A stretch of DNA of 42,272 nt, taken from the NCBI RefSeq assembly GCF_006704265.1, contig NZ_VIKA01000014.1, positions 1-42,272 on the forward strand. Direction: 5' to 3'. This stretch comes from Elioraea sp. Yellowstone (GTDB taxonomy: Bacteria > Pseudomonadota > Alphaproteobacteria > Acetobacterales > Acetobacteraceae). Positions 7,748-19,019 of the stretch are shown here, piece by piece (the stretch's first letter is position 1; every line of letters starts with the position of its first letter). The notes under the pieces are model-generated. The model did not search any database and was not told the origin of the DNA. It worked only from the letters and a program-made list of their open reading frames with translations. A program made the position numbers and the translations under genes.

Positions 7748-8611
7748 TCAGGCCGCTCTGGCGGCGCGCGGGAGGTTGCTGTTCGCAGCCGCCCGCTGCG
7801 CGATCGCCTCGTTCCGGCGCTGCTTGAACCGGATGAACCGGTGCGCGGCGCGCGCGGCGAACTCCGACAGCCGGCCGCGCGGCGGCAGCCCGACCGCCTT
7901 GAAGATCATGCCCATGCCGCGGTCGATGTGGCGCACCTTGTAGTAGGTCATCGCCTTGGCCATGTAGGTCGCGATCGCCGTCTTGCGGTCGTAGGGCGCG
8001 CCCTCCGGCATGTTGCCGCAGTGGAACGCGAACGCCAGTTCGTCGTCCTCGCTCTCGCCGATGCGCCCTGCCGCGATCCGCATGCGCTCGAAGAGCGAGA
8101 TCTTCTCGCGCGCGAGATAGCGCCGCATGTGGTCGTAGAAGAGCTTGAAGTGCCGGTACTCGTCGGCGGCGATCAGCTGGCACACCTGCTTCAGCACCGG
8201 CTCCTCCGTGCCCTCGCCGAGCGCGGTGTAGTAGGAGGAGGTGCCGGTCTCGACCATGCAGCGCGCGATCAGCTCGCCGGTGCGGCTGCCGCGCACGGAA
8301 TGATCCGCCTCCAGCGGGATGCGGTAGCCGGACCGGAAGCGCGCGAAGGCGGCGCGGTAGTCCCAGGACGGATCGGCAAGCGTCGCCCAGCGGCCGAGCG
8401 CTTCGCCGTGCTGCACCTCCTCGACCGCCCAGTTGCGCGCCGCCTGCTGGAAGTCCGGATCGTCGTGGAAGACGTTGCAGAGATAGGTCGCGTAGTCGTC
8501 GCCGTTGCGCTCGACCATCGCCGCGGCCTTCACCAGCGGCACGATGTCCGGATCGACCTTGGCGGGATCGAACCTGTCCCAGCCGACCTGGTCGATATGC
8601 CAGTGCTTCAT
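7748..8611 (-). CDS. Ferritin-like di-iron domain protein
   Basis: 287 residues with the two-half pattern of ferritin-like di-iron oxygenases: Glu34, then EEVQH (Glu65, His68), Glu121, then DEYRH (Glu151, His154). This spacing resembles acyl-ACP desaturases and related hydroxylases rather than storage ferritins. The C-terminal 110 residues continue as helices ending in an Arg/Ala-rich tail with FIRFKQRR. No signal peptide or transmembrane segment is seen, so it is probably cytoplasmic. GGAAGGACGG lies just before the ATG. It is downstream of the ATP synthase operon on the same strand, but a 181-bp gap suggests its own promoter. Substrate unknown; an oxidase or hydroxylase acting on a lipid or thioester is a reasonable guess. 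Confidence 0.8.
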   Translation of the reverse strand: MKHWHIDQVGWDRFDPAKVDPDIVPLVKAAAMVERNGDDYATYLCNVFHDDPDFQQAARNWAVEEVQHGEALGRWATLADPSWDYRAAFARFRSGYRIPLEADHSVRGSRTGELIARCMVETGTSSYYTALGEGTEEPVLKQVCQLIAADEYRHFKLFYDHMRRYLAREKISLFERMRIAAGRIGESEDDELAFAFHCGNMPEGAPYDRKTAIATYMAKAMTYYKVRHIDRGMGMIFKAVGLPPRGRLSEFAARAAHRFIRFKQRRNEAIAQRAAANSNLPRAARAA

Positions 8612-8792
8612 GGCGTCGCCGTCCTTCCCGGTTCTCGAACAGCCATGCCTTCCCCTTGGAGGGGGGACTCGGCCTCCGCGGGGAACGCTAGCACAGGAAT
8701 GGGGATTGCGCGGCGCGGCGGCAACCCCCGCTCGCGGATCAGAAAGCGAGCCGAATCAGGCTGTTGGGACGGGTCTGCGATCGCCCGCAGCT

Positions 8793-9209
8793 TCAGCGGC
8801 GGGATGCTGCCGCCGCCATCGCGCGCGCCGCGACTAGGCGCGCCATGGCGCGTTCCATCACCTCGCCCTCGCGGGTCCCGGCCGCCTCCTCATAGGCCTT
8901 CTCGGCCTCGGCGATGCGCGCGCGCGCGGTCTCGGGAGAGAGCTCGTCCGCCGGGATCGCCTCGTCGGCGAGCACCGTGCAGCGATCCGGCGCGATCTCG
9001 GCGAAGCCGCCGCCGACATAGAGCTCGCGTGTCACGCTGCCGCCCTGGTGCACGCGGATCAGCCCGCCCTGCAGCGTGACGATCATCGGCGCATGGCCGG
9101 CCAGCACGCCGATATAGCCCTCGGCCGCCGGGATCTCGGCGAGATCGACCTTCTCCGACAGCAGGAGCCGTGTCGGGCTGACGATCTCGAGCGTGGTCTG
9201 TTCCGCCAT
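8793..9209 (-). CDS. atpC: F1F0 ATP synthase subunit epsilon
   Basis: The epsilon subunit of the F1 central stalk, which rotates with gamma and inhibits ATP hydrolysis. 138 residues. The N-terminal beta-sandwich (LEIVSPTRLLLSEKVDLAEIPAAEGYIGVLAGHAPM) and the GGGFAEI segment are typical. The C-terminal part is a short two-helix region rich in Ala/Glu. It is the last gene of atpHAGDC, 28 bp after atpD, with GGGAACG before the ATG. Confidence 0.96.
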   Translation of the reverse strand: MAEQTTLEIVSPTRLLLSEKVDLAEIPAAEGYIGVLAGHAPMIVTLQGGLIRVHQGGSVTRELYVGGGFAEIAPDRCTVLADEAIPADELSPETARARIAEAEKAYEEAAGTREGEVMERAMARLVAARAMAAAASRR

Positions 9210-9237
9210 CGCGCTGCGTTCCCGGATGCGGCCGCGC

Positions 9238-10734
<1,497 letters not shown>

Positions 10735-11619
10735 TCAGATCGCTTCCGCGCCCGAGATGATCTCGATCAGTTCCTTGGTGATGTTCGCCTGGCGCTGGCG
10801 GTTGTAGTTCAGCGTCAGCCTGGCGATCATGTCGCCGGCATTGCGGGTGGCGTTGTCCATCGCCGTCATGCGCGCGCCCTGCTCGCCGGCAGCGCTCTCC
10901 AGCAGCGCGCGATAGATCTGGATCGCGAGGTTGCGCGGCAGGAGCTCGGCGAGGATCTCCTCCTCGCCCGGCTCGTACTCGTAGGATGCGCGCGGCCCGT
11001 CCGCGGTCTGGGCCGGCGTGCCCTCGATGCTCGCGGGGATCAGCCTCTGCTCCGACGGCACCTGGGTGATGACGTTCTTGAAGCGGTTGTAGATCAGGGT
11101 GCAGACGTCGAACTGCCGGTCCTGGAGCATCGCCGTCACCTGGCCCGCGATCTCGACCGCGTCCTCGAACCCGATCTGCTTGCGGCCGACGAAGTCGATG
11201 CTGCCGACGATCTGCTTGCGGAACTCGCGGCGCAGGTAGTCGCGGCCCTTGCGCCCGACGGCGAGGATCTTCACCGTCCGTCCCTGCTCCATCAGCGCGC
11301 GGATCCGGTTGCGCGCGAAGCGCGAGACGGCGGCGTTGAAGCCGCCGCACAGGCCGCGATCCGCCGAGACGACCACGAGCAGATGCACCTCGTCCTTGCC
11401 GGTGCCGACCAGCATCGGCGGGGCGATCGGGCTGCCGGCGACGGAGGCCGCGAGCGCGCCCAGCATCCGCTCCATCCGCTCCGCATAGGGACGGGCCTGC
11501 TCGGCCTGGCTCTGCGCGCGCTTCAGCTTCGACGCGGCGACCATCTTCATCGCCTGCGTGATCTTGCGCGTCGAGCGGACGCTGTTGATCCGCGTGCGGA
11601 GCGCCTTCAGGCTCGGCAT
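10735..11619 (-). CDS. atpG: F1F0 ATP synthase subunit gamma
   Basis: The central rotor shaft, 294 residues. The N-terminal helix ([31 protein letters not shown]) and the C-terminal helix ([36 protein letters not shown], here cited only as landmarks) are the most conserved parts of the family and both are intact. The middle Rossmann-like region contains [21 protein letters not shown] lies upstream of the ATG. It follows atpA by 24 bp. Confidence 0.97.
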   Translation of the reverse strand: MPSLKALRTRINSVRSTRKITQAMKMVAASKLKRAQSQAEQARPYAERMERMLGALAASVAGSPIAPPMLVGTGKDEVHLLVVVSADRGLCGGFNAAVSRFARNRIRALMEQGRTVKILAVGRKGRDYLRREFRKQIVGSIDFVGRKQIGFEDAVEIAGQVTAMLQDRQFDVCTLIYNRFKNVITQVPSEQRLIPASIEGTPAQTADGPRASYEYEPGEEEILAELLPRNLAIQIYRALLESAAGEQGARMTAMDNATRNAGDMIARLTLNYNRQRQANITKELIEIISGAEAI

Positions 11620-11643
11620 TCGTCTGTCCCCGGACCGCGCGCC

Positions 11644-13176
<1,533 letters not shown>

Positions 13177-13177
13177 G

Positions 13178-13819
13178 TCAGGCGGCCCCCTTCATGGCAT
13201 GGGCGAGCCGCTGCAGGCGGCTCCTGATGGACGAATCGTAGAGACGCGAGCCGAGCTTCAGCACGAGCCCGCCGAGGATGGCGGGATCGACCCGCTCGGC
13301 CAGACGCACGCGCGCATGACCCGCGCGGTTGAGCGCCGCCAGCAGCTGGGCACGGCGGGTGTCGTCGAGCGGCACGGCCGTCACCACCTCGGCCTGCTCC
13401 TCGCCGCGGCGTTCGGCGTCGAGCGCGCGGAACGCGGCGATGATGCGGGCAAGCAGCGCCGCGCGGCGGTTGCGGACCACCACGCCGATGAAGTTGCGCA
13501 CCTCGCGCGGCACGGAAAGCCCCGTGGCGGGATCGTCGAGCACCGCGAGCACGGCCTTGAGCTGCGTCTCGGCGGGAATGAGCGGACTTTCCAGCGTGCG
13601 GCGGAAGACCGCATTCTGTTCGATCGCGGCGGCGACCGCGTCCAGACCCTGGGCGATCCGGTCGTGGATCCCGGCATCGCCCCGTTCGTACCTCTCGCGC
13701 GCGAGCGCCATCAGCCCGCCGGCATAGCGTGACGGAATGGCGTCGACGGCCGCACGCGCCTCCCGCGCCATCCTCAGCGCGGCGGCGATCTCGGCGACTT
13801 GCGGATTGGTCTCCGGCAC
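13178..13819 (-). CDS. atpH: F1F0 ATP synthase subunit delta
   Basis: The peripheral-stalk subunit joining F1 to the b-subunits. The core begins at [15 protein letters not shown] and runs through [14 protein letters not shown] and [31 protein letters not shown] to [14 protein letters not shown], a normal delta subunit. The start is uncertain. GTG at 13819 gives 213 residues and has ACGGGGACC upstream; ATG at 13771 gives 197 residues, closer to the usual 180-190, but lacks spacing for its GAGG; GTG at 13876 gives 232. This is the first gene of the operon. Its promoter must lie in the 230-bp region shared with divergent pgi, but no convincing -35/-10 pair was seen on this strand. Confidence 0.92.
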   Translation of the reverse strand: MPETNPQVAEIAAALRMAREARAAVDAIPSRYAGGLMALARERYERGDAGIHDRIAQGLDAVAAAIEQNAVFRRTLESPLIPAETQLKAVLAVLDDPATGLSVPREVRNFIGVVVRNRRAALLARIIAAFRALDAERRGEEQAEVVTAVPLDDTRRAQLLAALNRAGHARVRLAERVDPAILGGLVLKLGSRLYDSSIRSRLQRLAHAMKGAA

Positions 13820-14067
13820 GCGGACCCGGTCCCCGTTCTGCTGCGGCGCGCGCTTGGGCGCCGGCACGAAAAACACGGCCCGCGGGGCGAGCCCCCGCAG
13901 GCGCGGCGGGGGTTACCATAGCCCCTCCGGCGGCGCAACAGGGCTTGGCCGGGCCCCAGACTCATGTGTTGGTCCAGCCCCCGAGCATGCCGCACTCCCC
14001 CGCCCGCGATCATCCCGTCTTGTCGTCCCTCGTGTCCGGACGGTGCGGTCGCTGTCGGGAATGCCGG

Positions 14068-14097
14068 TTGACCCGCCCCCTCCCCGGCGCCGACCAT
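14068..14097 (+). promoter_or_regulatory. Candidate promoter of pgi (leaderless type)
   Basis: TTGACC (14068-14073, 5/6 to consensus), an 18-bp spacer and GACCAT (14092-14097). The -10 ends 9 nt before the ATG, so the start of transcription would fall at or next to the start codon. There is no good Shine-Dalgarno sequence. Confidence 0.3.
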
Positions 14098-14105
14098 GCC
14101 GGGCG

Positions 14106-15761
14106 ATGAGCGACTCCGCCTCCCTCATCCGCAGCGCCCCCTGGGCGCGGCTCGCCGCGCGCGCGGCCGACCCGGAAGCGAGCGCGATCCGCGCCCGGCT
14201 TATCGCCGACCCCAACCGCTTCGCACGGTTCTCGCGCACCGGCGCCGGCCTGCTGATCGACTTCTCGCGCACGGCGCTCGACGGGGCGCTGCTCGACGAC
14301 CTGCTCGCCCTCGCCGAGGCCGCCGGGCTCCGCGCGTTTCTCCGCCGCATGGCGGCCGGCGCGTGGGTGAACGCGACCGAACGCCGCGCCGCCCTGCACG
14401 TGGCACTCCGTGCCCCGCGCAGCGCCGGCTACCGCGCCCGCACGGCGGACGGCTGGGAGGATGCCTCCGGCACCATCCACGCCGAGCTCGACCGGATGCA
14501 CGGCTTCGTCACGGGCGTGCACAGCGGCACCATCACGGCGGCGAACGGCACGCCCTTCGCCAATGTGCTCAATCTCGGCATCGGCGGCTCCGATCTCGGC
14601 CCGGCCATGGTGACGGAGGCGCTCGCGCACACCGGAGCGCGCCTCGATGCGCGCTTCGTCGGCAATGTGGACGGCCACGCCCTCGCCCCGGTGCTCGACC
14701 GGCTCGACCCCGCGCGCACGCTGGTGCTGATCGCGTCCAAGTCCTTCACCACCCAGGAGACCATGGCGAACGCCGCGGTCGCGCGCGAATGGCTCGCGGC
14801 GAAGCTCGGCGAGGCGCGGATCGGGCAACATCTCGCCGCCCTCTCCACCAATCTGCACGCCACCGACGCGTTCGGCATCCCGCGCGACCGCGTGTTCGGC
14901 TTCAGGGACTGGGTGGGCGGGCGCTTCTCGCTCTGGTCGCCGATCGGGCTCGCGATCGCGCTCGCCCGCGGCTGGGAGGTGTTCGCCTCCCTGCTCGCCG
15001 GCGCGCACGCGATGGACGCGCACGCGCTCACGGCACCACCGCGTCGCAACCTGCCGATGCTGCTGGCGCTGATGCACACCTGGCACGCGACCTTCCTCGG
15101 CCGTCCGGCCTATGCGTGCCTCCCCTACGACCAGCGGCTCGCGCGCCTGCCGGCCTGGCTGCAACAGCTCGAGATGGAATCGAACGGCAAGCGGGTCGAT
15201 CTCGCCGGGCGGCCCGTGTCGTTCCCGACCGCGCCCGTGGTGTTCGGCGAGCCGGGCACGAACGTCCAGCACAGCTTCGGCCAGCTCCTGCACCAGGGCA
15301 CGGCGGTGATCCCCGCCGATCTCATTCTCGTTGCTAGACCGGATCATGGGCTCCGCGCGAACCACCGCATCCTGCTCGCCCATGCCGCCGCGCAGGGAGC
15401 GGCCCTGGCGCTCGGCCGCAGCGAGGAGGAGGCGGTCGCGGAACTCGCGTCCTCCGGCATCGATCAAGCGCGCGCGGCCGAACTCGGCCCGCACCGGACC
15501 TTCCCCGGCAACCGCCCGACCATCGGCATCATCCTGCCGCGCCTCGACCCGCATCATCTCGGCGCGCTCTTGTCCCTCTACGAGCACAAGGTCGCGCTGC
15601 AGGCCGCGCTCTGGGGCATCAACGCCTTCGACCAGTGGGGCGTGGAGCTCGGCAAGACGCTCGCCGGCGGCACCGAGGCGGCCCTGGCGACGGGCGACAC
15701 GGCAGCGCTCGATCCCGCGACCGCCGGGCTCGTCGTCGCGCTGCGGCGGCTCACCGGATGA
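14106..15761 (+). CDS. pgi: Glucose-6-phosphate isomerase
   Basis: Interconverts glucose-6-phosphate and fructose-6-phosphate in the cytoplasm. 551 residues, the normal bacterial length. Diagnostic segments are present: LGIGGSDLGPAM, IASKSFTTQETMANA, VGGRFSLWSPIG (phosphate site), LEMESNGKRVD (with the catalytic-region Lys/Glu) and GEPGTNVQHSFGQLLHQG, which contains the conserved Gln-His. The ATG at 14106 fits the family N-terminus; the reading frame stays open upstream to 13737, but that stretch does not resemble Pgi. It overlaps mutL by ATGA and is divergent from atpH. Confidence 0.97.
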   Translation: MSDSASLIRSAPWARLAARAADPEASAIRARLIADPNRFARFSRTGAGLLIDFSRTALDGALLDDLLALAEAAGLRAFLRRMAAGAWVNATERRAALHVALRAPRSAGYRARTADGWEDASGTIHAELDRMHGFVTGVHSGTITAANGTPFANVLNLGIGGSDLGPAMVTEALAHTGARLDARFVGNVDGHALAPVLDRLDPARTLVLIASKSFTTQETMANAAVAREWLAAKLGEARIGQHLAALSTNLHATDAFGIPRDRVFGFRDWVGGRFSLWSPIGLAIALARGWEVFASLLAGAHAMDAHALTAPPRRNLPMLLALMHTWHATFLGRPAYACLPYDQRLARLPAWLQQLEMESNGKRVDLAGRPVSFPTAPVVFGEPGTNVQHSFGQLLHQGTAVIPADLILVARPDHGLRANHRILLAHAAAQGAALALGRSEEEAVAELASSGIDQARAAELGPHRTFPGNRPTIGIILPRLDPHHLGALLSLYEHKVALQAALWGINAFDQWGVELGKTLAGGTEAALATGDTAALDPATAGLVVALRRLTG

Positions 15762-17458
15762 CGATCCGCCTCCTTCCCCCCGCCGTTGCCGACCGCATCG
15801 CCGCCGGCGAGGTGGTGGAGCGTCCGGCCTCGGTCGTGAAGGAGCTGGTCGAGAACGCGCTCGACGCCGGGGCGCGGCGCATCGCGGTGGCGATCGAGGG
15901 CGGCGGCACCGCGCGCGTCACGGTGGAGGATGACGGTGCGGGGATCGCGCCGCATGAACTGGCGCTGGCGGTGGAACGCCACGCCACCTCCAAGCTCGCC
16001 GATGAGCGGCTGATCGAGATCGCCACACTCGGCTTCCGCGGCGAGGCGCTGCCCTCGATCGGCGCGGTGGCGCGGCTGGAGATCGTCTCGCGCGCGGTCG
16101 GGTCCGACACCGGCGCGAGGATCGCGGTCGAGGCCGGCGCCAAGGGCGAGGTCCGCCCGGCCGCGGCACCGCCGGGCACGCGCGTCACCGTGCGCGACCT
16201 GTTCTTCGCCACCCCGGCGCGGCTCAAGTTCCTCAAGACCGCGCGCACCGAGGCCGAGGCCTGCGTGCAGGCGGTGCGGCGCCTCGCACTCGCCCACCCG
16301 GCGGTCGGCTTCACTGTGACGCTGGACGGGCGCGAGGCGCTCGCTGCGCCGCCCGCGGAGCGGTCCCGCCGCATCGCTGGACTGATCCCCGACCTCGCCG
16401 AACACGCGATCGAGGTCGCGTCCGAACGCGGCGCCGTCGCGCTCGCCGGCGTGATCAGCCCGCCGAGCCTGACGCGCGCGACCGCGACCGAACAGCATCT
16501 GATGGTGAACGGACGGCCGGTGGCGGACCGGCTGCTCCGCACCGCGCTGCGTGTGGCCTATGGCGACCTGATCGCCCAGGGCCGGCATCCGCTCGCGGTG
16601 CTGGCGCTGACCCTGCCGGCCGAGGCGGTGGACGTGAACGTGCACCCGGCCAAGGCGGAGGTGCGGTTCCGCGAGCCCGACGCGGTGCGCGGCTTCGTCA
16701 TCTCGGCGCTGCGCAGCGCGCTCGGCACCGCGCGCAGTGTCGCGCCCGCGCCGGCCGTGCGCTGGCCGCCTCCGATGCACCTCGCCGCCGGCGCGACCGC
16801 GCTCGCCGAAGCCCCCGCCCTGCCGCTCGCCGCCCCACCGCTCGCCCGCCCTGTGCCCGTGGCGCCGCCGCAGCCCGAGCATCCGCTGGGCGCGGCACGC
16901 GCGCAGCTCCTCGACACCTACATCGTCGCCGAGACCGCCGACGGCGCGGTGGTGCTGGTCGACCAGCACGCCGCTGCCGAACGCCTCGCGCACGAGGCCC
17001 TGAAGCGCGCACTGGAAGCGGGCGGCGGCACGTCGCAGACGCTGCTCTCGCCCGAGGTGGTCGAGCTCTCCCCCGCCGCCGTCGAAGCCGTGCTCGCGCG
17101 CGCCGACGACCTCGCCCGTCTCGGCCTCGCGGTCGAGCCGTTCGGCGGTGCGGTTCTGGTGCGCGCGGTGCCCGCCCCGCTCGCCGGCTGCGACGCCGCG
17201 GCCCTGCTGCGCGACATCGCCGAGGAACTCGCCGAGAGCGGCGAGACGACGCTGCTCCGCGTGCGGATCGATGCGGTGCTGGCGCGCATGGCCTGCCACG
17301 GGTCCCTGCGCGCGGGCCGCCGCCTCACCCCGGCGGAGATGGATGCGCTCCTGCGCCGGATCGAGACCACGCCGAACAGCGGCACGTGCAGCCACGGCCG
17401 CCCGACCTGGATCCGCCTGACGCGCGGCGAGCTGGAACGCCTGTTCGGCCGGCGCTGA
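15758..17458 (+). CDS. mutL: DNA mismatch repair protein MutL, endonuclease type
   Basis: Couples mismatch recognition by MutS to strand removal. 566 residues. The N-terminal GHKL ATPase (1-330) has ELVENALDAGA, DDGAGI, RHATSKL and GFRGEALPSIG. A Pro/Ala linker (about 335-380) follows, then the dimerisation/endonuclease domain. That domain carries DQHAAAERLAHE (Asp402-Gln-His-Ala, then Glu408), the DQHAx2Ex4E metal-binding motif, plus ACHGSLRAGRRL and GTCSHGRPT. MutL with this motif nicks DNA itself, consistent with bacteria lacking MutH. The start codon overlaps the pgi stop. Confidence 0.97.
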   Translation: MTIRLLPPAVADRIAAGEVVERPASVVKELVENALDAGARRIAVAIEGGGTARVTVEDDGAGIAPHELALAVERHATSKLADERLIEIATLGFRGEALPSIGAVARLEIVSRAVGSDTGARIAVEAGAKGEVRPAAAPPGTRVTVRDLFFATPARLKFLKTARTEAEACVQAVRRLALAHPAVGFTVTLDGREALAAPPAERSRRIAGLIPDLAEHAIEVASERGAVALAGVISPPSLTRATATEQHLMVNGRPVADRLLRTALRVAYGDLIAQGRHPLAVLALTLPAEAVDVNVHPAKAEVRFREPDAVRGFVISALRSALGTARSVAPAPAVRWPPPMHLAAGATALAEAPALPLAAPPLARPVPVAPPQPEHPLGAARAQLLDTYIVAETADGAVVLVDQHAAAERLAHEALKRALEAGGGTSQTLLSPEVVELSPAAVEAVLARADDLARLGLAVEPFGGAVLVRAVPAPLAGCDAAALLRDIAEELAESGETTLLRVRIDAVLARMACHGSLRAGRRLTPAEMDALLRRIETTPNSGTCSHGRPTWIRLTRGELERLFGRR

Positions 17459-17472
17459 CCGAGGAGTCTCCC

Positions 17473-18999
17473 ATGCCGTTCGACCTCGCCCGCGCGCCGG
17501 CGGCCGCCGACGGGATCGCCGCATCCTGGGCTGCCGCGCGCGGCCCCGGTGGCGCGATCGTGCTGTTCGACCGGGACGGTCCCCGTGCGGCCGCCTGCGG
17601 CGGGCGCGCGAGCCTCGACCACGCGCTCGCGATCACGCCCGACACGGCATTCCGCTGGGCCTCGATCACCAAGCACGTGCTGGCGGCGCTCGTGCTGCGC
17701 GAGGGCGGGATCGGCCTCGACGATCCGCTTGGTCGGCACCTCCCCGAGCTCGCGCCCGCGCCGGCCGCCGTGCCGGTCGGCCGCGCGCTCGACATGACGA
17801 GCGGGATCGCCGACGCGATGGAGGCGTTGTGGCAGTTGGGCGTGCCCTGGACCGCGACGCACACGCGCGACGCGCTCTTCCGCTTCACCGCCGGGATCGA
17901 TGCGCTGAACCATCCACCCGGAACCGAGATCTCCTACACCAACACCGGCTATCGCTGGATGCAGCACGCGATCGAGAAACGCGTCGGCCCGGTCGGTGCG
18001 GCGTGGCGCGAGGCGTTCTTCGCCCCGCTCGGGCTCCATTCGGTGCAGTTCCCGGAGGATTTCACCGACCCCGTGCCCAGCCTCGCCACCGGCTACTGGC
18101 GCGACGCCGAGGGTGCCTGGCACAGCGGGCGCTACGGCACGCATCTCTCCGCCTCGGGCGGGCTCGCAGGCTCCGCGCGCGACCTTGCGACCTGGCTCGC
18201 CGCGCTGCTCGCCGACCGCGCGGCCGTGCAGGGTCTGCTGCCCCGGCTCGCGCAGCGCCGCCGCCTGACCGACGGGCGCGAAACCGGTTACGGGTTCGGC
18301 ATCGCGCATGCGCCCTTCCTCGGCATCCCGCTCTACGGCCATGGCGGGTCGCTGCCCGGGTTCAAGAACCACGTGCTGATCGCCCCCGAGCACGATGTCG
18401 GCGTGGTGTTGCTGTCGAACCGCGAGGACACCGATCCGCTCGGCGTGGCCCTCGAGGTGATCGCCGCCGGACTCGGCGCCACGCTCCCGCCGCCGACTAT
18501 CGCGCTGCCGGACGGGCTCTTCGCCGCCGCGGACGGTGCGCCGTTCTGGATCGAGCTCGCGAACGGGCGCGCCAGCTTCCTTGGCGCGGCGGAGCAGCTC
18601 TTCGACGGCGGCGATGGCTGGGCGATCTCGCGCAGCCCGTACATGTGGATGCGGCTCAGGCACGAGGGCGGCGCGATCACGGGCGAGATCAACCATGTCG
18701 CGCGCCGCTTCGTTCCCGTCGCGCGCGACGCCGCGCCCGACGCGGCCTGGGCCGGACGCTGGCGCAACGATGCGCTCGGCGCCGAGTTCGAGGTCGCGGT
18801 CGCGCAGGGCGCGGCGACGCTGACCATGGGTGCGGGGCCCCTGCGCAACGCGATGCCGCTCGTCCCGCTCGGCGCGGGTCGCGCGCTCGGCCGCCGCAGC
18901 GACGGGCCCTGGATGCAGCGCCCCTGCTTCGCCTTCGCGGGCGACACCTGCCGTCTTGTCACCAACCGCTGCCGCGTGTTCACCTTCCGCCGCGCCTGA
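17473..18999 (+). CDS. dap: D-aminopeptidase / penicillin-binding-type serine hydrolase
   Basis: 508 residues with no signal peptide, so probably cytoplasmic. The N-terminal beta-lactamase/PBP fold has Ser64-x-x-Lys67 (SITK), Tyr155-Thr-Asn157 and His290-Gly-Gly. These positions correspond closely to the catalytic residues Ser62, Lys65, Tyr153 and His287 known for Ochrobactrum DAP (520 residues). As in DAP, about 170 residues of beta-rich C-terminal domains follow, with RFVPVARD and NRCRVFTFRR. Such enzymes release N-terminal D-amino acids or glycine from short peptides. GAGGAG lies 7 bases before the ATG, and mutL ends 14 bp upstream. The next gene, 20 bp on, is a peptide-type SBP, suggesting uptake and cleavage of the same substrates. 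It could alternatively be an esterase or DD-peptidase relative. Confidence 0.82.
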   Translation: MPFDLARAPAAADGIAASWAAARGPGGAIVLFDRDGPRAAACGGRASLDHALAITPDTAFRWASITKHVLAALVLREGGIGLDDPLGRHLPELAPAPAAVPVGRALDMTSGIADAMEALWQLGVPWTATHTRDALFRFTAGIDALNHPPGTEISYTNTGYRWMQHAIEKRVGPVGAAWREAFFAPLGLHSVQFPEDFTDPVPSLATGYWRDAEGAWHSGRYGTHLSASGGLAGSARDLATWLAALLADRAAVQGLLPRLAQRRRLTDGRETGYGFGIAHAPFLGIPLYGHGGSLPGFKNHVLIAPEHDVGVVLLSNREDTDPLGVALEVIAAGLGATLPPPTIALPDGLFAAADGAPFWIELANGRASFLGAAEQLFDGGDGWAISRSPYMWMRLRHEGGAITGEINHVARRFVPVARDAAPDAAWAGRWRNDALGAEFEVAVAQGAATLTMGAGPLRNAMPLVPLGAGRALGRRSDGPWMQRPCFAFAGDTCRLVTNRCRVFTFRRA

Positions 19000-19019
19000 C
19001 AATCGGGGAAGAAACGATC

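Noticed and set aside
8730-8751. 6-bp stem (GCTCGC/GCGAGC) downstream of atpC as a terminator
   Set aside because: Short stem with a 10-nt loop and no T-run; too weak to call in DNA this GC-rich.
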